64,000 nucleotides of DNA, taken from the NCBI GenBank assembly GCA_937897985.1, contig CALCBD010000031.1:1-64000 (forward strand). The letters are read 5' to 3'. Positions 54,346-63,204 of the stretch are shown here, piece after piece. Every line of letters begins with the position of its first letter. Position 1 is the first letter of the stretch. Position numbers and translations under genes: made by a program. Below the pieces are notes generated by a model, which was given only the letters and a program-made list of their open reading frames with translations, was not told the origin of the DNA and did no database searches. The DNA is from an uncultured Paludibacter sp. (GTDB taxonomy: Bacteria; Bacteroidota; Bacteroidia; Bacteroidales; Paludibacteraceae).

Positions 54346-55737
54346 ATGAAAACAAGAAATCTACTTGTACTTATGATGGGCATGGTTATTTTTACCAACT
54401 GTTATGCTCAGAAAGAAAGTAAAAACAAAAAAGAAAAGGCAGCAGCTGAAGCTACAGCTGTAGCCGCTCCGGCTACTGAAGCGCCTGAAACAAATGTGGT
54501 AACAGAAGAGTGTCTCGTCAACATCAGTTTGTTCAACGAGTCGGCAAAAAACAAACAATATGCCGATGCATTAGGACCATGGAATGCAGCTTACAGCCAG
54601 TGTCCGGGCGCCAATAAAGCCATTTACAGCCGCGGACGTGAAATTCTGCAATGGGAACTTTTACAAACCAAAGATCCGGCAGCTTATCAAAAAGTATTTG
54701 ACAAACTGATGGGAATGTATGATAACCGCATTAAGTACTTCGGGAAAGATGAAAAATATCCGACTCCCTGGATACTTGGGTTAAAAGGTCTCGATTATGT
54801 GGTATTTGCCAAAAATGATGAACTAAAAAAGCCTGCCTACGAATGGTTGGAACAATCAATTGATGGAATGAAGGAAGCTTCGGAACTTGAAGTAATCCGT
54901 GTATTCATGGTTTTATCAAACGGTCTGTACAAAGCTAATCCGCAAAATGCCGAAAAATATATTGCCGACTATCTGAAAGTAAATGCAATTCTTGAAAATA
55001 TCGCAGGAAATCCGGAGCAAAAAAATGCTGAAGCTGCCGGACAACTTAAACCAAGTATCGATTTAATTTTTGCTCAAAGTGGTGCTGCCGATTGTAAAAC
55101 TCTGGATGGCTTGTACAAAGATAAAGTTGCTGCAAATATCAAAAATATTGATTATCTTATAAAGGTGGTTAACTTCTATAAACAAATACGCTGTACCGAA
55201 TCTGATGTATATTTCACAGCCGCTGTGGCAGCTCATAAGTTACAACCATCCGAAGAGTCGGCAAATGCCTGTGCCGAAATGTCGGTTAAAAAGAAAGATT
55301 ATTCCAAAGCTGTCGGTTTTTACGAAGAAGCAACCAAATTAGCTGCAAAGAATGCTGACAAAGCCGAATATCAGTATAAAGTAGCACAATTACAAAGCAA
55401 TCTTGATAATTATTCAAAAGCAAGAGAAGCTGCACGTAATTCGATAGAGTTTAATCCGAACAACGGTAAACCATATATTCTGATAGGCAAACTTTATGCA
55501 GGTTCAAATATTTACGATGATCCTGTTTTGAAGAAAACAATTTACTGGGTAGCTGTTGATAAATTTATCAGAGCAAAACAGGTAGACCCGAGTTGTGCTG
55601 AAGAAGCAAACGAACTCATTAGTCGTTACAGCCGTTATTTCCCATCAAAAGATGATATGTTCTTCAAAGCAGAACTTGGTGAAGGAAAATCGTTCTATGT
55701 AGGTGGATGGATTGGTGAATCAACCACATGTCGTTAA
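54346..55737 (+). CDS. Secreted TPR-repeat protein
   Basis: 463 aa. Signal peptide ending NCYAQ, with Cys20 in FTNCYA as a possible lipobox. Then comes a low-complexity K/E/A linker (residues 22-52) and about nine helical TPR-like repeats (YADALGPWNAAYSQCPG, KAVGFYEEATKLAAK, YSKAREAARNSIEFNPNNGKPYILIGKLY). Such proteins act as periplasmic scaffolds. Position between a barrel protein and lptC supports an envelope role. The last ten bases overlap lptC. Confidence 0.8.
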   Translation: MKTRNLLVLMMGMVIFTNCYAQKESKNKKEKAAAEATAVAAPATEAPETNVVTEECLVNISLFNESAKNKQYADALGPWNAAYSQCPGANKAIYSRGREILQWELLQTKDPAAYQKVFDKLMGMYDNRIKYFGKDEKYPTPWILGLKGLDYVVFAKNDELKKPAYEWLEQSIDGMKEASELEVIRVFMVLSNGLYKANPQNAEKYIADYLKVNAILENIAGNPEQKNAEAAGQLKPSIDLIFAQSGAADCKTLDGLYKDKVAANIKNIDYLIKVVNFYKQIRCTESDVYFTAAVAAHKLQPSEESANACAEMSVKKKDYSKAVGFYEEATKLAAKNADKAEYQYKVAQLQSNLDNYSKAREAARNSIEFNPNNGKPYILIGKLYAGSNIYDDPVLKKTIYWVAVDKFIRAKQVDPSCAEEANELISRYSRYFPSKDDMFFKAELGEGKSFYVGGWIGESTTCR

Positions 55738-56333
55738 TTCAGAATTTAAGTGTCTTGAAATCCCGGTTTCTGAAAATAAAAAATATCAATATGACAACTT
55801 CCTTTTTGGTGGTTGTCGTATTGTTTTTTGCAGTTTCGTGTAATAAAACTGAAGTGGGCAAAGTTGCTGCGGTGGTTGACCGTTCGGCCCTGCCAAAACT
55901 TCACGCCACACAGATAACCACCGTTATTTCAGATTCAGGAATTACCCGCTACCGTATTTCTGCACCACAATGGGATGTGTATGATAAAGCCAGCCAGCCG
56001 TACTGGCTCTTCCCGCTGGGTGTTCATTTCGAACGTTTTGACGAAAACCTCAAAGTCGATGCAAATATCCATTGCAAATGGGCAAAATTCAAAGAGTACG
56101 AACAGCTCTGGGAATTAAGAGGAAATGTCAGAATGACGAATGTGAAAGGAGAATTATTTGAAACAGAACACTTGTTTTGGAATCAGCGTGAAGAAAGAAT
56201 ATATTCAGATACGATTGTAAAAATCACTCAGGCAACACACATTATAAATGCCGTGGGATTTGAATCGAATCAACAAATGACAAGGTATGTTTTCAGGGCA
56301 ACAAAAGGAAATTTTGCTGTCGATGACAGGTAG
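55728..56333 (+). CDS. lptC: LPS-export periplasmic protein LptC
   Basis: 201 aa. Single N-terminal helix with lipobox AVSC. From the first ATG (55728, overlapping the TPR stop) the leader gains positive residues (KSRFLKIKN) before the helix, whereas the inner ATG 55791 would leave none. I therefore prefer 55728. The LptC/YrbK beta-jellyroll is visible: RISAPQWDVYD, GVHFERFDENLKVDANIHCKWA, LWELRGNVRMTNVKGELFETEHLFWN. Carries lipopolysaccharide from LptBFG toward LptA. A hairpin follows. Confidence 0.88.
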   Translation: MSLIQNLSVLKSRFLKIKNINMTTSFLVVVVLFFAVSCNKTEVGKVAAVVDRSALPKLHATQITTVISDSGITRYRISAPQWDVYDKASQPYWLFPLGVHFERFDENLKVDANIHCKWAKFKEYEQLWELRGNVRMTNVKGELFETEHLFWNQREERIYSDTIVKITQATHIINAVGFESNQQMTRYVFRATKGNFAVDDR

Positions 56334-56415
56334 ATATTCTTTTGTTGAATTTAAAATGATATGAAGAAGAATTTGATTATTCAGATTAATCAGTTCTCCG
56401 GGTCAATTTTACAAT

Positions 56416-56457
56416 AAAGGCTTTAACCGGTAATTTCAGGTGCCGGTTAAAGCCTTT
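56416..56457. terminator. Bidirectional terminator (lptC / GDSL hydrolase)
   Basis: Perfect 15-bp stem 56416-56430 with 56443-56457 between convergent genes. Confidence 0.8.
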
Positions 56458-56461
56458 TCAA

Positions 56462-57157
56462 TTATTTCGATTTTAAAACTTTTTTTATCAACGGCTGTAA
56501 AATACTTTCCATCACATCATATCCTTTTGCTGTGCAGTGTACACCATCTGTAGTTAGTTCGGCTTTCATGCCATTGTTCCCATCATTCATTTCTGAAAAA
56601 TAGTCTGCATACTGAATTTTTTTTCTGATGCAATATGATTTTATCATCTCATTCAGTTCCGGAATCTTAATGTTCGGTTGCATTCCTTTTCTCCAGGGAT
56701 AGTCGTAGGCCGGCAACACCGAGCACAGAATTACCTTTATATGATTAGCCATTGCAATTTCGGTCATTGAAGAAAGATTATCCATGATCATTCCGGGAGT
56801 TGAAGGTCCGGTGTTGCCGGCAATATCGTTTGTTCCCGCAAGTATAACCACAACTTCAGGTTGTAAAGCCACCACATCCTGACGAAAACGTACCAGCATT
56901 TGAGGAGTCGTCTGACCACTGATGCCACGTCCGATATAATTGTTTTGTTTGAAAAACTCAGGATGTTTGTCGACCCAGCCCTGAGTAATCGAATTACCCA
57001 TAAAAACTACCCTGTTTTCATTTGAGCTTGCGGGTTGCAGTGCTTCATTTTCAGCCTGATATCGTTTTAAATTTGCCCAGTCCTGAGCGTTGGCTTTGAA
57101 AGATGTTACAAGAAATGCACACATAAAAATCAGTTTTGTAATGTTTTTTAAATTCAT
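56462..57157 (-). CDS. Secreted SGNH/GDSL hydrolase
   Basis: 231 aa. Signal peptide (1-24, ending ANAQ). Block I VFMGNSITQGW (Ser56), block II GRGISGQTTPQML, block III VILAGTNDIAG, block V TTDGVHCTAKGYDVM (Asp/His). An esterase or lipase-like acylhydrolase acting in the periplasm or outside, commonly on acetylated glycans or lipids in this phylum. Substrate unknown. Confidence 0.9.
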   Translation of the reverse strand: MNLKNITKLIFMCAFLVTSFKANAQDWANLKRYQAENEALQPASSNENRVVFMGNSITQGWVDKHPEFFKQNNYIGRGISGQTTPQMLVRFRQDVVALQPEVVVILAGTNDIAGNTGPSTPGMIMDNLSSMTEIAMANHIKVILCSVLPAYDYPWRKGMQPNIKIPELNEMIKSYCIRKKIQYADYFSEMNDGNNGMKAELTTDGVHCTAKGYDVMESILQPLIKKVLKSK

Positions 57158-57183
57158 AATATTATCGTTTTTAATTGTTACAG

Positions 57184-57191
57184 CAAAATTA
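57184..57191 (-). promoter_or_regulatory. -7 element (TAatTTTG) of the GDSL hydrolase
   Basis: Minus-strand match 27 bases before the start codon. Confidence 0.45.
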
Positions 57192-57325
57192 GTTTAAAAA
57201 ACCATATTCTGATATTAATAAATTATTCATTTGTTTTGTTATACACAATAGCTGCATATAAATGAAAGAATTTCAGTGTTGTAGAGCGAATATGTATTTT
57301 CAGGAAATTAAATAGAGAAATAAAA

Positions 57326-57355
57326 TAGTGATATTAATATAATTTATTAGTGATA
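57326..57355 (+). promoter_or_regulatory. Direct repeats TAGTGATA, possible operator
   Basis: Two exact copies at 57326-57333 and 57348-57355, 22 bases apart (about two helix turns), immediately upstream of the -33 element of the rhodanese gene. Could bind a regulator. The rest of 57158-57461 is A+T-rich. Confidence 0.35.
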
Positions 57356-57358
57356 CTA

Positions 57359-57389
57359 TTGTAATTTAAATTACTTTGTATTACCTTTG
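57359..57389 (+). promoter_or_regulatory. Promoter of the CoADR-rhodanese gene
   Basis: TTG 57359-57361, 20-base spacer, TAccTTTG 57382-57389, then a leader of about 65 nt. Confidence 0.65.
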
Positions 57390-57461
57390 CGGCGTCATTT
57401 AAAAAAAACGAAACAGGGAAGTTGTAAATAAAAAAATTGAAAAAAATTAAAACATATTGAA

Positions 57462-59795
57462 ATGGAAAACAAAGAAACAAATTACAGTTCAGGTTCAGTA
57501 GCCGGGGAGAAAGTGATCATAGTCGGAGGAGTTGCAGCGGGAGCAACCGCAGCAGCAAAGGTTCGCCGTATTTCGCCGGATGCAGAGATAATTATGCTCG
57601 AAGCCGGTCCGGATATTTCATTTGCTAATTGCGGTCTGCCATATTATATCGGCGGTGATATTAAGAGCCGTTCGAAGCTTATCCTGCAGAGTCCCGAGAG
57701 TTTTAAGGAACAATATAATGTTGATGTTTATGTACATACGCTGGTAAATGCAATTGACAGAAAAAATCATTTGGTCAAAACACTCGATACACGCAGCGGT
57801 GAACAAAGAACTTTTGAATATACAAAACTTATTCTGGCTCAGGGTGGACGGCCTGTCAAACCCGATTTGAAAGGTGCCGGTGCAGATCATGTTTTTACGC
57901 TGTGGACGCTGGAAGATATGGACAAAATATCGTCGTTCATTGATGAGAAAAAGCCAAAGACTGCAGTTGTTGTGGGGGGAGGATTTATTGGTCTGGAAAT
58001 GGTTGAGGCGCTGGTTAAAAGAGGATTGAAAGTCAATGTGGTTGAAATGATGCCACATGTGATGGCTATAATGGAAGCTGAGACAGCAGGGTTTATCCAG
58101 ACAGAAATGCTATCGTACGGAGTAGGCATACACACCGGAGCAGGAGTAACTGAAATTACTGCCAAGACGGTTCAGCTCAACAATGGAAAAAGCCTTGAAG
58201 CCGATATGGTATTGCTCTCAATAGGAGTACGGCCTACTTTGCAATTAGCCTCTGAAACGGGATTGGAATTGGGAGAAGCCGGAGGATTACTGGTCAACGA
58301 ATATATGCAGACTTCCGATCCGGACATTTACGGAGCCGGCGATATGGTGGAAATTGAGCATCGGGTAAATGCTAAAAAAGTAAGAATACCTTTAGCCGGA
58401 CCTGCTAACCGACAGGGGCGTATCGCTGCTGAAAATGCAATGGGAGGGAAACATGCCTACAAGGGTTCAATAGGAACTTCGATTGTTAGAGTATTCGAGG
58501 CTGTGGCCGGTATTACCGGTCTTTCGCTGAAACAGGCCCGCGCTCAGGGTATTGATGCTGATGCTATTGTGGTACATAAAGAGCATCACACCTCCTATTA
58601 TCCGGGAGCTGAACAGGTTACGGTAATGTTGATTTACGACAGGGTTTCAGGTGTGGTTTTGGGTGGTCAGACTGCTGGTTACGAAGGAGCCGACAGAAGA
58701 TTGGATGTAATAGCTACAGCGGTTGCCAATAAGCTGACAGTAAGTGACCTGGCTGATATTGATTATGCATATTCACCGCCACTCGGCACTGCCAATGATG
58801 CTATTAACATGGCTGCATATACAGCCGAAAACCGCATTTCAGGTTTTAGTCCGTCGGTAACTTCTTCAGAAATTGATACATTTATTGAGGGGAAAAATCC
58901 GGTTTTTATTGATGTGCGTGATATTTTTGCTTATGAAAAATCGCATATTAGCGGAGCAATGCATATTCCGCTGGAACTTTTATCTGAAAAATTCAGTTCA
59001 ATTCCCGCTGATCGTCCGGTCATTGTTTATGACGAAACAGGGAAAAAAGGTCATCAGGCTTTACGAATTCTTATCGGAGCAGGTTTTACGAATGTTACAA
59101 ATATCTCAGGAGGCCATGCATCTATGCAACGCCGGGCAAGAGCTGTTGGTTTTAAAAATCTGAAACTTGATTTATTGGAAATTGAAAAGAAAACCATTGA
59201 TAAAAAGGCTGTTGAAACGGAAGATGAAAACACGGTGGTTCATCAGGAGGATACCGAAAGTCCGATCATTGTGGATGTTCGTACTTTACAGGAATTCCGG
59301 TCGGGAGCAGTTCCAAATGCCGTAAATATTCCGCTTGATGAATTGATGCAACGCTACGAAGAGCTTGGAAATGTTGCCGACAGAGATATAACCGTTTATT
59401 GTGCCTCAGGTGCACGCTCGGCTTATGCCCAAAGATTACTGATGCAGATGGGTTATACCAATGTTAAAAATGGTGGAGGATTACATTCAATGATGGCTCA
59501 GGTTCGTTCAGTAAATGAGCCTGAAAAGGAATCCGGAAAAAACTTGAATGAACCTTTGATTATTGATGTCCGCACCCGCGGGGAATTTATGAGTGGAGCC
59601 TATCCCGGAGCAGTTAATATTGAACTGGATCAGTTGGCCGCAAGAGCTGGTGAATTAGGTGATAAATCGAGGGATATTACGCTTTATTGTGCTTCCGGAG
59701 CGCGTTCGGCTTACGGTCAGAGGTTGTTACAGCAGCTTGGTTTCAGCAATGTGAAAAATGGCGGTGGGTTGATGCACATGATGATGCGCAGGTGA
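57462..59795 (+). CDS. CoA-disulfide reductase-like flavoprotein with three rhodanese domains
   Basis: 777 aa, cytoplasmic. Residues 15-460 form an FAD/NAD(P)H disulfide oxidoreductase of the CoADR/NADH-oxidase/persulfide-reductase type: VIIVGGVAAGATAAAKVRR, redox-active Cys57 in SFANCGLPYYIG, second dinucleotide fold VVVGGGFIGLEM. Then three rhodanese domains: about 466-565, 600-690 and 697-777. Domains 2 and 3 keep the loop YCASGARSAY (Cys647, Cys743). In domain 1 the loop is YDETGKKGHQ, with Asp524 for Cys, so it cannot form a persulfide. One rhodanese is usual for this family. Likely role: reduction of CoA-S-S or persulfides, sulfur trafficking. Monocistronic with a good promoter. Confidence 0.92.
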   Translation: MENKETNYSSGSVAGEKVIIVGGVAAGATAAAKVRRISPDAEIIMLEAGPDISFANCGLPYYIGGDIKSRSKLILQSPESFKEQYNVDVYVHTLVNAIDRKNHLVKTLDTRSGEQRTFEYTKLILAQGGRPVKPDLKGAGADHVFTLWTLEDMDKISSFIDEKKPKTAVVVGGGFIGLEMVEALVKRGLKVNVVEMMPHVMAIMEAETAGFIQTEMLSYGVGIHTGAGVTEITAKTVQLNNGKSLEADMVLLSIGVRPTLQLASETGLELGEAGGLLVNEYMQTSDPDIYGAGDMVEIEHRVNAKKVRIPLAGPANRQGRIAAENAMGGKHAYKGSIGTSIVRVFEAVAGITGLSLKQARAQGIDADAIVVHKEHHTSYYPGAEQVTVMLIYDRVSGVVLGGQTAGYEGADRRLDVIATAVANKLTVSDLADIDYAYSPPLGTANDAINMAAYTAENRISGFSPSVTSSEIDTFIEGKNPVFIDVRDIFAYEKSHISGAMHIPLELLSEKFSSIPADRPVIVYDETGKKGHQALRILIGAGFTNVTNISGGHASMQRRARAVGFKNLKLDLLEIEKKTIDKKAVETEDENTVVHQEDTESPIIVDVRTLQEFRSGAVPNAVNIPLDELMQRYEELGNVADRDITVYCASGARSAYAQRLLMQMGYTNVKNGGGLHSMMAQVRSVNEPEKESGKNLNEPLIIDVRTRGEFMSGAYPGAVNIELDQLAARAGELGDKSRDITLYCASGARSAYGQRLLQQLGFSNVKNGGGLMHMMMRR

Positions 59796-59810
59796 TGAAG
59801 TTGGTTTTTA

Positions 59811-59930
59811 GAAGTTAATGAAGTTAATGAAGTTATAGAAGTTATAGAAGTTATAGAAGTTAATGAAGTTATAGAAGTAATGAAGTTATAGAAGTAATGA
59901 AGTTATAGAAGTTAATGAAGTTAAAGAAGT
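59811..59930. repeat. 9-bp microsatellite (gaagttaat / gaagttata)
   Basis: About fourteen units of 8-9 bases alternating between gaagttaat, gaagttata and shortened gaagtaat, starting 15 bases after the rhodanese gene stop and running into the MITE. No reading frame of interest. Confidence 0.9.
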
Positions 59931-60138
59931 AGAGGCTGTCTCAAAAGTTGATTTTTTGAACAACCTGCTTATAATTTGTAAGAAGTATTTTTGAACGCAA
60001 TGACACAAAATTGCATCGACACGAAGAAAACACTTTTGCGGCTTTGGGTGTCATTGCGTTCAAAAAATGAATTATTTAATACTCAGTTTACAATTTATAG
60101 CATTATGAAAATTAATGGGGACTTATGAGACAGCCTCT
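59931..60138. mobile_element. MITE-like element, 208 bp
   Basis: Terminal inverted repeats agaggctgtctcaaaagt (59931-59948) and its complement at 60121-60138 match at 17 of 18 positions. Inside, a perfect 19-bp inverted repeat (59988-60006 with 60048-60066) and a further imperfect pair make the whole element foldable. There is no ORF. The ends resemble those of Bacteroidota insertion sequences, so it is probably moved in trans. I could not identify a clean target-site duplication. Confidence 0.75.
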
Positions 60139-60198
60139 GTTTCTTTTGATTGATTTATAGTTGGTTTGTCACTGTTTATATTTTTTTTCAGAGATGTA

Positions 60199-61524
60199 TT
60201 ATTCATACAATTTTTCGCCTGTGGCAATTTTCAGTTTTTGCAAATTGACTGCATAATCGATTTTGGTTTTGAAAAGCATAAGTTTACTTTCGGACAAAGC
60301 TGTGTAACTGTCCATTAAATCGAGATTTGTGATTGAACCTGCCCGATAGCTGACTTCGGCTAAGTTATATGCCTGTTCGGCCTGTAATAGCTGAAGCTCG
60401 GATTGTTTTACCTTTTTTAAAGCAGCTTCGGCGTTAGTTCTGCATTCGAGTACTTCGCTGCAGATATTTCTTTTGGTTAATTCAGTTTCGTGTTGACAGC
60501 TTTCAATCTCACTATTTGTCTGGATTTTTATATATTTGGTCCGGTTGGCATCGAAAACCGGCATTTTAAAACCCACGCCAACAGCGAAATTCAATTTTCC
60601 CACATCCTGCAAATACTGATCGAGGTAACCGTTTTTAAATCCACCTGAAGCTAAAAAATTAAAAGATGGATTATTTTGAGTCTTGACGACATCGAGCCTC
60701 GATTTTGCAATTTCGCTTTTCTGTAATGCAATTTTCATTTCGGGCCGTGTTGAAAGTGCTTTCGCATAAAGAGTTTCAGGATCGGGGATAATTTCGATTC
60801 CTGTATTAATCTGCTTTAGTAAGAGTTTGTTGTTCAGTGATTTGCCAAGATATGAATTTAATAAACCTGTCTGAATTCCGAGTCCTGAGAGCAAATCGGT
60901 TTTTTGATTATCAATAGACGAAATACGCACCTTTGTACTCATAATATCATATTGAGTTGCCGATCCTGTAGCAGCTTTCTTCTGAATAAACTGTAAATGC
61001 TCATCAAAAGTCTTTAGTTGTTCATCTTTAATTTTTATGGCTTCCTGCAGGAAACAAATACTGTAATATGAAGCAATTACGGCAGAAGTTAATCGTTGCT
61101 TAACCTGCTCTATCGTAATTTGAACCATTTCTTTATTTTTCTGATCCAAAGTCAGATTTTTTGCTGTTTTTCCAAAATCATAAATATTTTCGTTGATTGA
61201 AATGCCGGCTGAATATACATTCTCAGGAAACAGCGAAAAGGTATGGTTTGAACCGTTAATGGGCATGGTGATGGAAGTAGTAGGCCCAACCCGGGAATAA
61301 GAACCTGAGAAATTTATATCCGGTAAGTATGCTGTTTTGGTGAGACCTGTTCTTGCATCAGCCGCCACCAGATCCTGATTTGCTTTCAATAGTGAAGGAT
61401 AACCGGCCATAACTTCATCCAGGATTTGATGCAATGTTAATGAATCGGGTGATGAATTCTGTCCTGCGGTAATTCCATACGGGGCAAGGAAAAGTAACAG
61501 AATGATTTTATTGATTGATTTCAT
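60199..61524 (-). CDS. TolC-family outer-membrane efflux protein
   Basis: 441 aa. Signal peptide (1-21), then two outer-membrane-efflux-protein repeats with long coiled-coil helices (LTLHQILDEVMAGYPSLLKANQDLVAADARTGLTKTAYLPDINFSG in outline; AEQAYNLAEVSYRAGSITNLDLMDSYTALSESKLMLFKTKIDYAVNL in outline). Trimeric outer-membrane duct of the efflux system whose inner-membrane pump and adaptor lie directly upstream (33-base gap). Last gene of the operon in this window. Confidence 0.92.
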   Translation of the reverse strand: MKSINKIILLLFLAPYGITAGQNSSPDSLTLHQILDEVMAGYPSLLKANQDLVAADARTGLTKTAYLPDINFSGSYSRVGPTTSITMPINGSNHTFSLFPENVYSAGISINENIYDFGKTAKNLTLDQKNKEMVQITIEQVKQRLTSAVIASYYSICFLQEAIKIKDEQLKTFDEHLQFIQKKAATGSATQYDIMSTKVRISSIDNQKTDLLSGLGIQTGLLNSYLGKSLNNKLLLKQINTGIEIIPDPETLYAKALSTRPEMKIALQKSEIAKSRLDVVKTQNNPSFNFLASGGFKNGYLDQYLQDVGKLNFAVGVGFKMPVFDANRTKYIKIQTNSEIESCQHETELTKRNICSEVLECRTNAEAALKKVKQSELQLLQAEQAYNLAEVSYRAGSITNLDLMDSYTALSESKLMLFKTKIDYAVNLQKLKIATGEKLYE

Positions 61525-61557
61525 TGATTTTTAATTTTTAAAAGTGTTTGTTGAATA

Positions 61558-63204
61558 TTATTCTGAAAGTACACTGTTTTCGTTTGAGCTACCGTTTGAA
61601 GCAGTGTTTTTTTTCATTTTCTTCGATCGTATCAGAATGATTGGAATAAAACCAATCAAAGTAATCAAGGCAGCCAGAAGAAAATCGTCGTCGATTCCCT
61701 GTATGAAAGCCTGCGAACTTACATTTGACATGATCAGACTCTGACTTTGTTTAACTGCCGTGTTGAAAGAACTTCCCGCATGTTGCTGTATAAAGTAAGA
61801 CAAGTTTTGGGTGGTTTGTTGAAGAACCTGCGACCCTGACTGAATTGCACCTCCGAACATTTGTGCATGAAAATTTACTCTTGAGGTCAAAACTGTACTC
61901 AGTACAGCAACCCCGAGGCTTCCGCCAATCTGACGTATCGTATTTGAGATACCTGAGGCTTGTGCCATTTTATCGCGGGGTATGGTTAGCAAACCCAGTG
62001 TGGTAAGCGGGGTAAACATCAGTCCCATACCCAGTCCGCGGACATAAAGTGATGTCATTACTAATGGCCGTTCGCTGAGAATAGATAACTCAGAATTCAG
62101 ATAAAAACTTAATACCATAAGAAGTACACCTGCTATAATGGGGATTTTAGCATTTACCTTGTCGGAAAAAATTCCCGAAAGAGGAGCAACTGCTCCCTGA
62201 ATGATACCCACAGGCAGGAATACAGCTCCCGATTGTAATGCTGTGTAACCCATTGAGTTTTGCAGATAAAGCGGTAACAGAAATGTACTTCCGAACATAC
62301 CCATACTGAAAACAAGCATCACGATATTCGTCATTCCGAAGTTATAGTTTCCAAGCAATTTCAGATCGATAAGTGGATTTTCGGTAGTAAGTTCCTGAGT
62401 AATAAAAACTGCAAAAGCAATGGCTGAGATAGCAAAACAGGCAAGTATATATGGTGCAGTCCAGCCTGCCGAATTTGTCTGTGCATTTCCTTCGGATAAA
62501 GCAAAAAGCAGAACCGGTAAAAAAATGACTACTGATATAAATCCGATATAATCAAATTTTTTGATGCGGGGATTGATGAATTCGCGCTGTATTACAACGG
62601 TAAATGCCATGCCCAGAATTCCAACGGGTACATTCACATCGAATATGAGCTGCCAACTGAAATTATCCACCAGATAACCGCCAATAAGAGGACCGAATGA
62701 AACTGACGCGGCTGCAGCAATCGACCAGAATCCAAGAGCAATGCCTCTTTGATGTGGAGGAAATTCCCTTGTAATAATGGCCATTCCCAACGGCTGTATC
62801 ATACCTGCGCCAAGTCCCTGAATAACCCTGGAAATGATTAATGAAGATTCGTCGTTCGATAATCCGCATAAAAGTGAGCCGAAAGTAAAAAGGAATAATC
62901 CCCAGAAATAGATTCTCTTGTATCCGAATTTATCAGCAAGCCATCCCGATGTCGGCAACATGGCTGCCATAGAGAGCATATAAGCGGTAATTACCCACTG
63001 AATAGTGGATAAACCAACACCGAAAGATGACATGATTTTTGGTAAACTTACATTTACAATCGTACTGTCGAGCACGGCCATAAATGTTCCCATCATTACA
63101 TTCGCCAAAACAAACCATTTGTAAAATTTATTCTGAGGATGGTAAAGCGAGTCCCTTGTTCGGAGTTTTCTTCTTATTTTATGTGTCGTTGATATTTTTC
63201 GCAT
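61558..63204 (-). CDS. DHA2-family drug efflux MFS pump (EmrB/QacA-like)
   Basis: 548 aa, 14 predicted helices. MGTFMAVLDSTIVNVSLPKI (helix 1 motif D1), WVITAYMLSMAAMLPTSGWLADKFGYKR (motif A), ISRVIQGLGAGMIQPLGMAII (motif B) and LGFWSIAAAASVSFGPLIGGYLVD (motif C, antiporter) are intact. A proton-driven exporter working with the HlyD-type adaptor and TolC. The start codon overlaps the adaptor stop (TAATG), indicating coupled translation. Substrates cannot be deduced. The N-terminus is basic and extended (about 30 residues). Confidence 0.93.
   Translation of the reverse strand: MRKISTTHKIRRKLRTRDSLYHPQNKFYKWFVLANVMMGTFMAVLDSTIVNVSLPKIMSSFGVGLSTIQWVITAYMLSMAAMLPTSGWLADKFGYKRIYFWGLFLFTFGSLLCGLSNDESSLIISRVIQGLGAGMIQPLGMAIITREFPPHQRGIALGFWSIAAAASVSFGPLIGGYLVDNFSWQLIFDVNVPVGILGMAFTVVIQREFINPRIKKFDYIGFISVVIFLPVLLFALSEGNAQTNSAGWTAPYILACFAISAIAFAVFITQELTTENPLIDLKLLGNYNFGMTNIVMLVFSMGMFGSTFLLPLYLQNSMGYTALQSGAVFLPVGIIQGAVAPLSGIFSDKVNAKIPIIAGVLLMVLSFYLNSELSILSERPLVMTSLYVRGLGMGLMFTPLTTLGLLTIPRDKMAQASGISNTIRQIGGSLGVAVLSTVLTSRVNFHAQMFGGAIQSGSQVLQQTTQNLSYFIQQHAGSSFNTAVKQSQSLIMSNVSSQAFIQGIDDDFLLAALITLIGFIPIILIRSKKMKKNTASNGSSNENSVLSE

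Noticed and set aside
59931..60138. Complete insertion sequence
   Set aside because: Only 208 bases and no transposase frame, so called as a MITE-like element instead.
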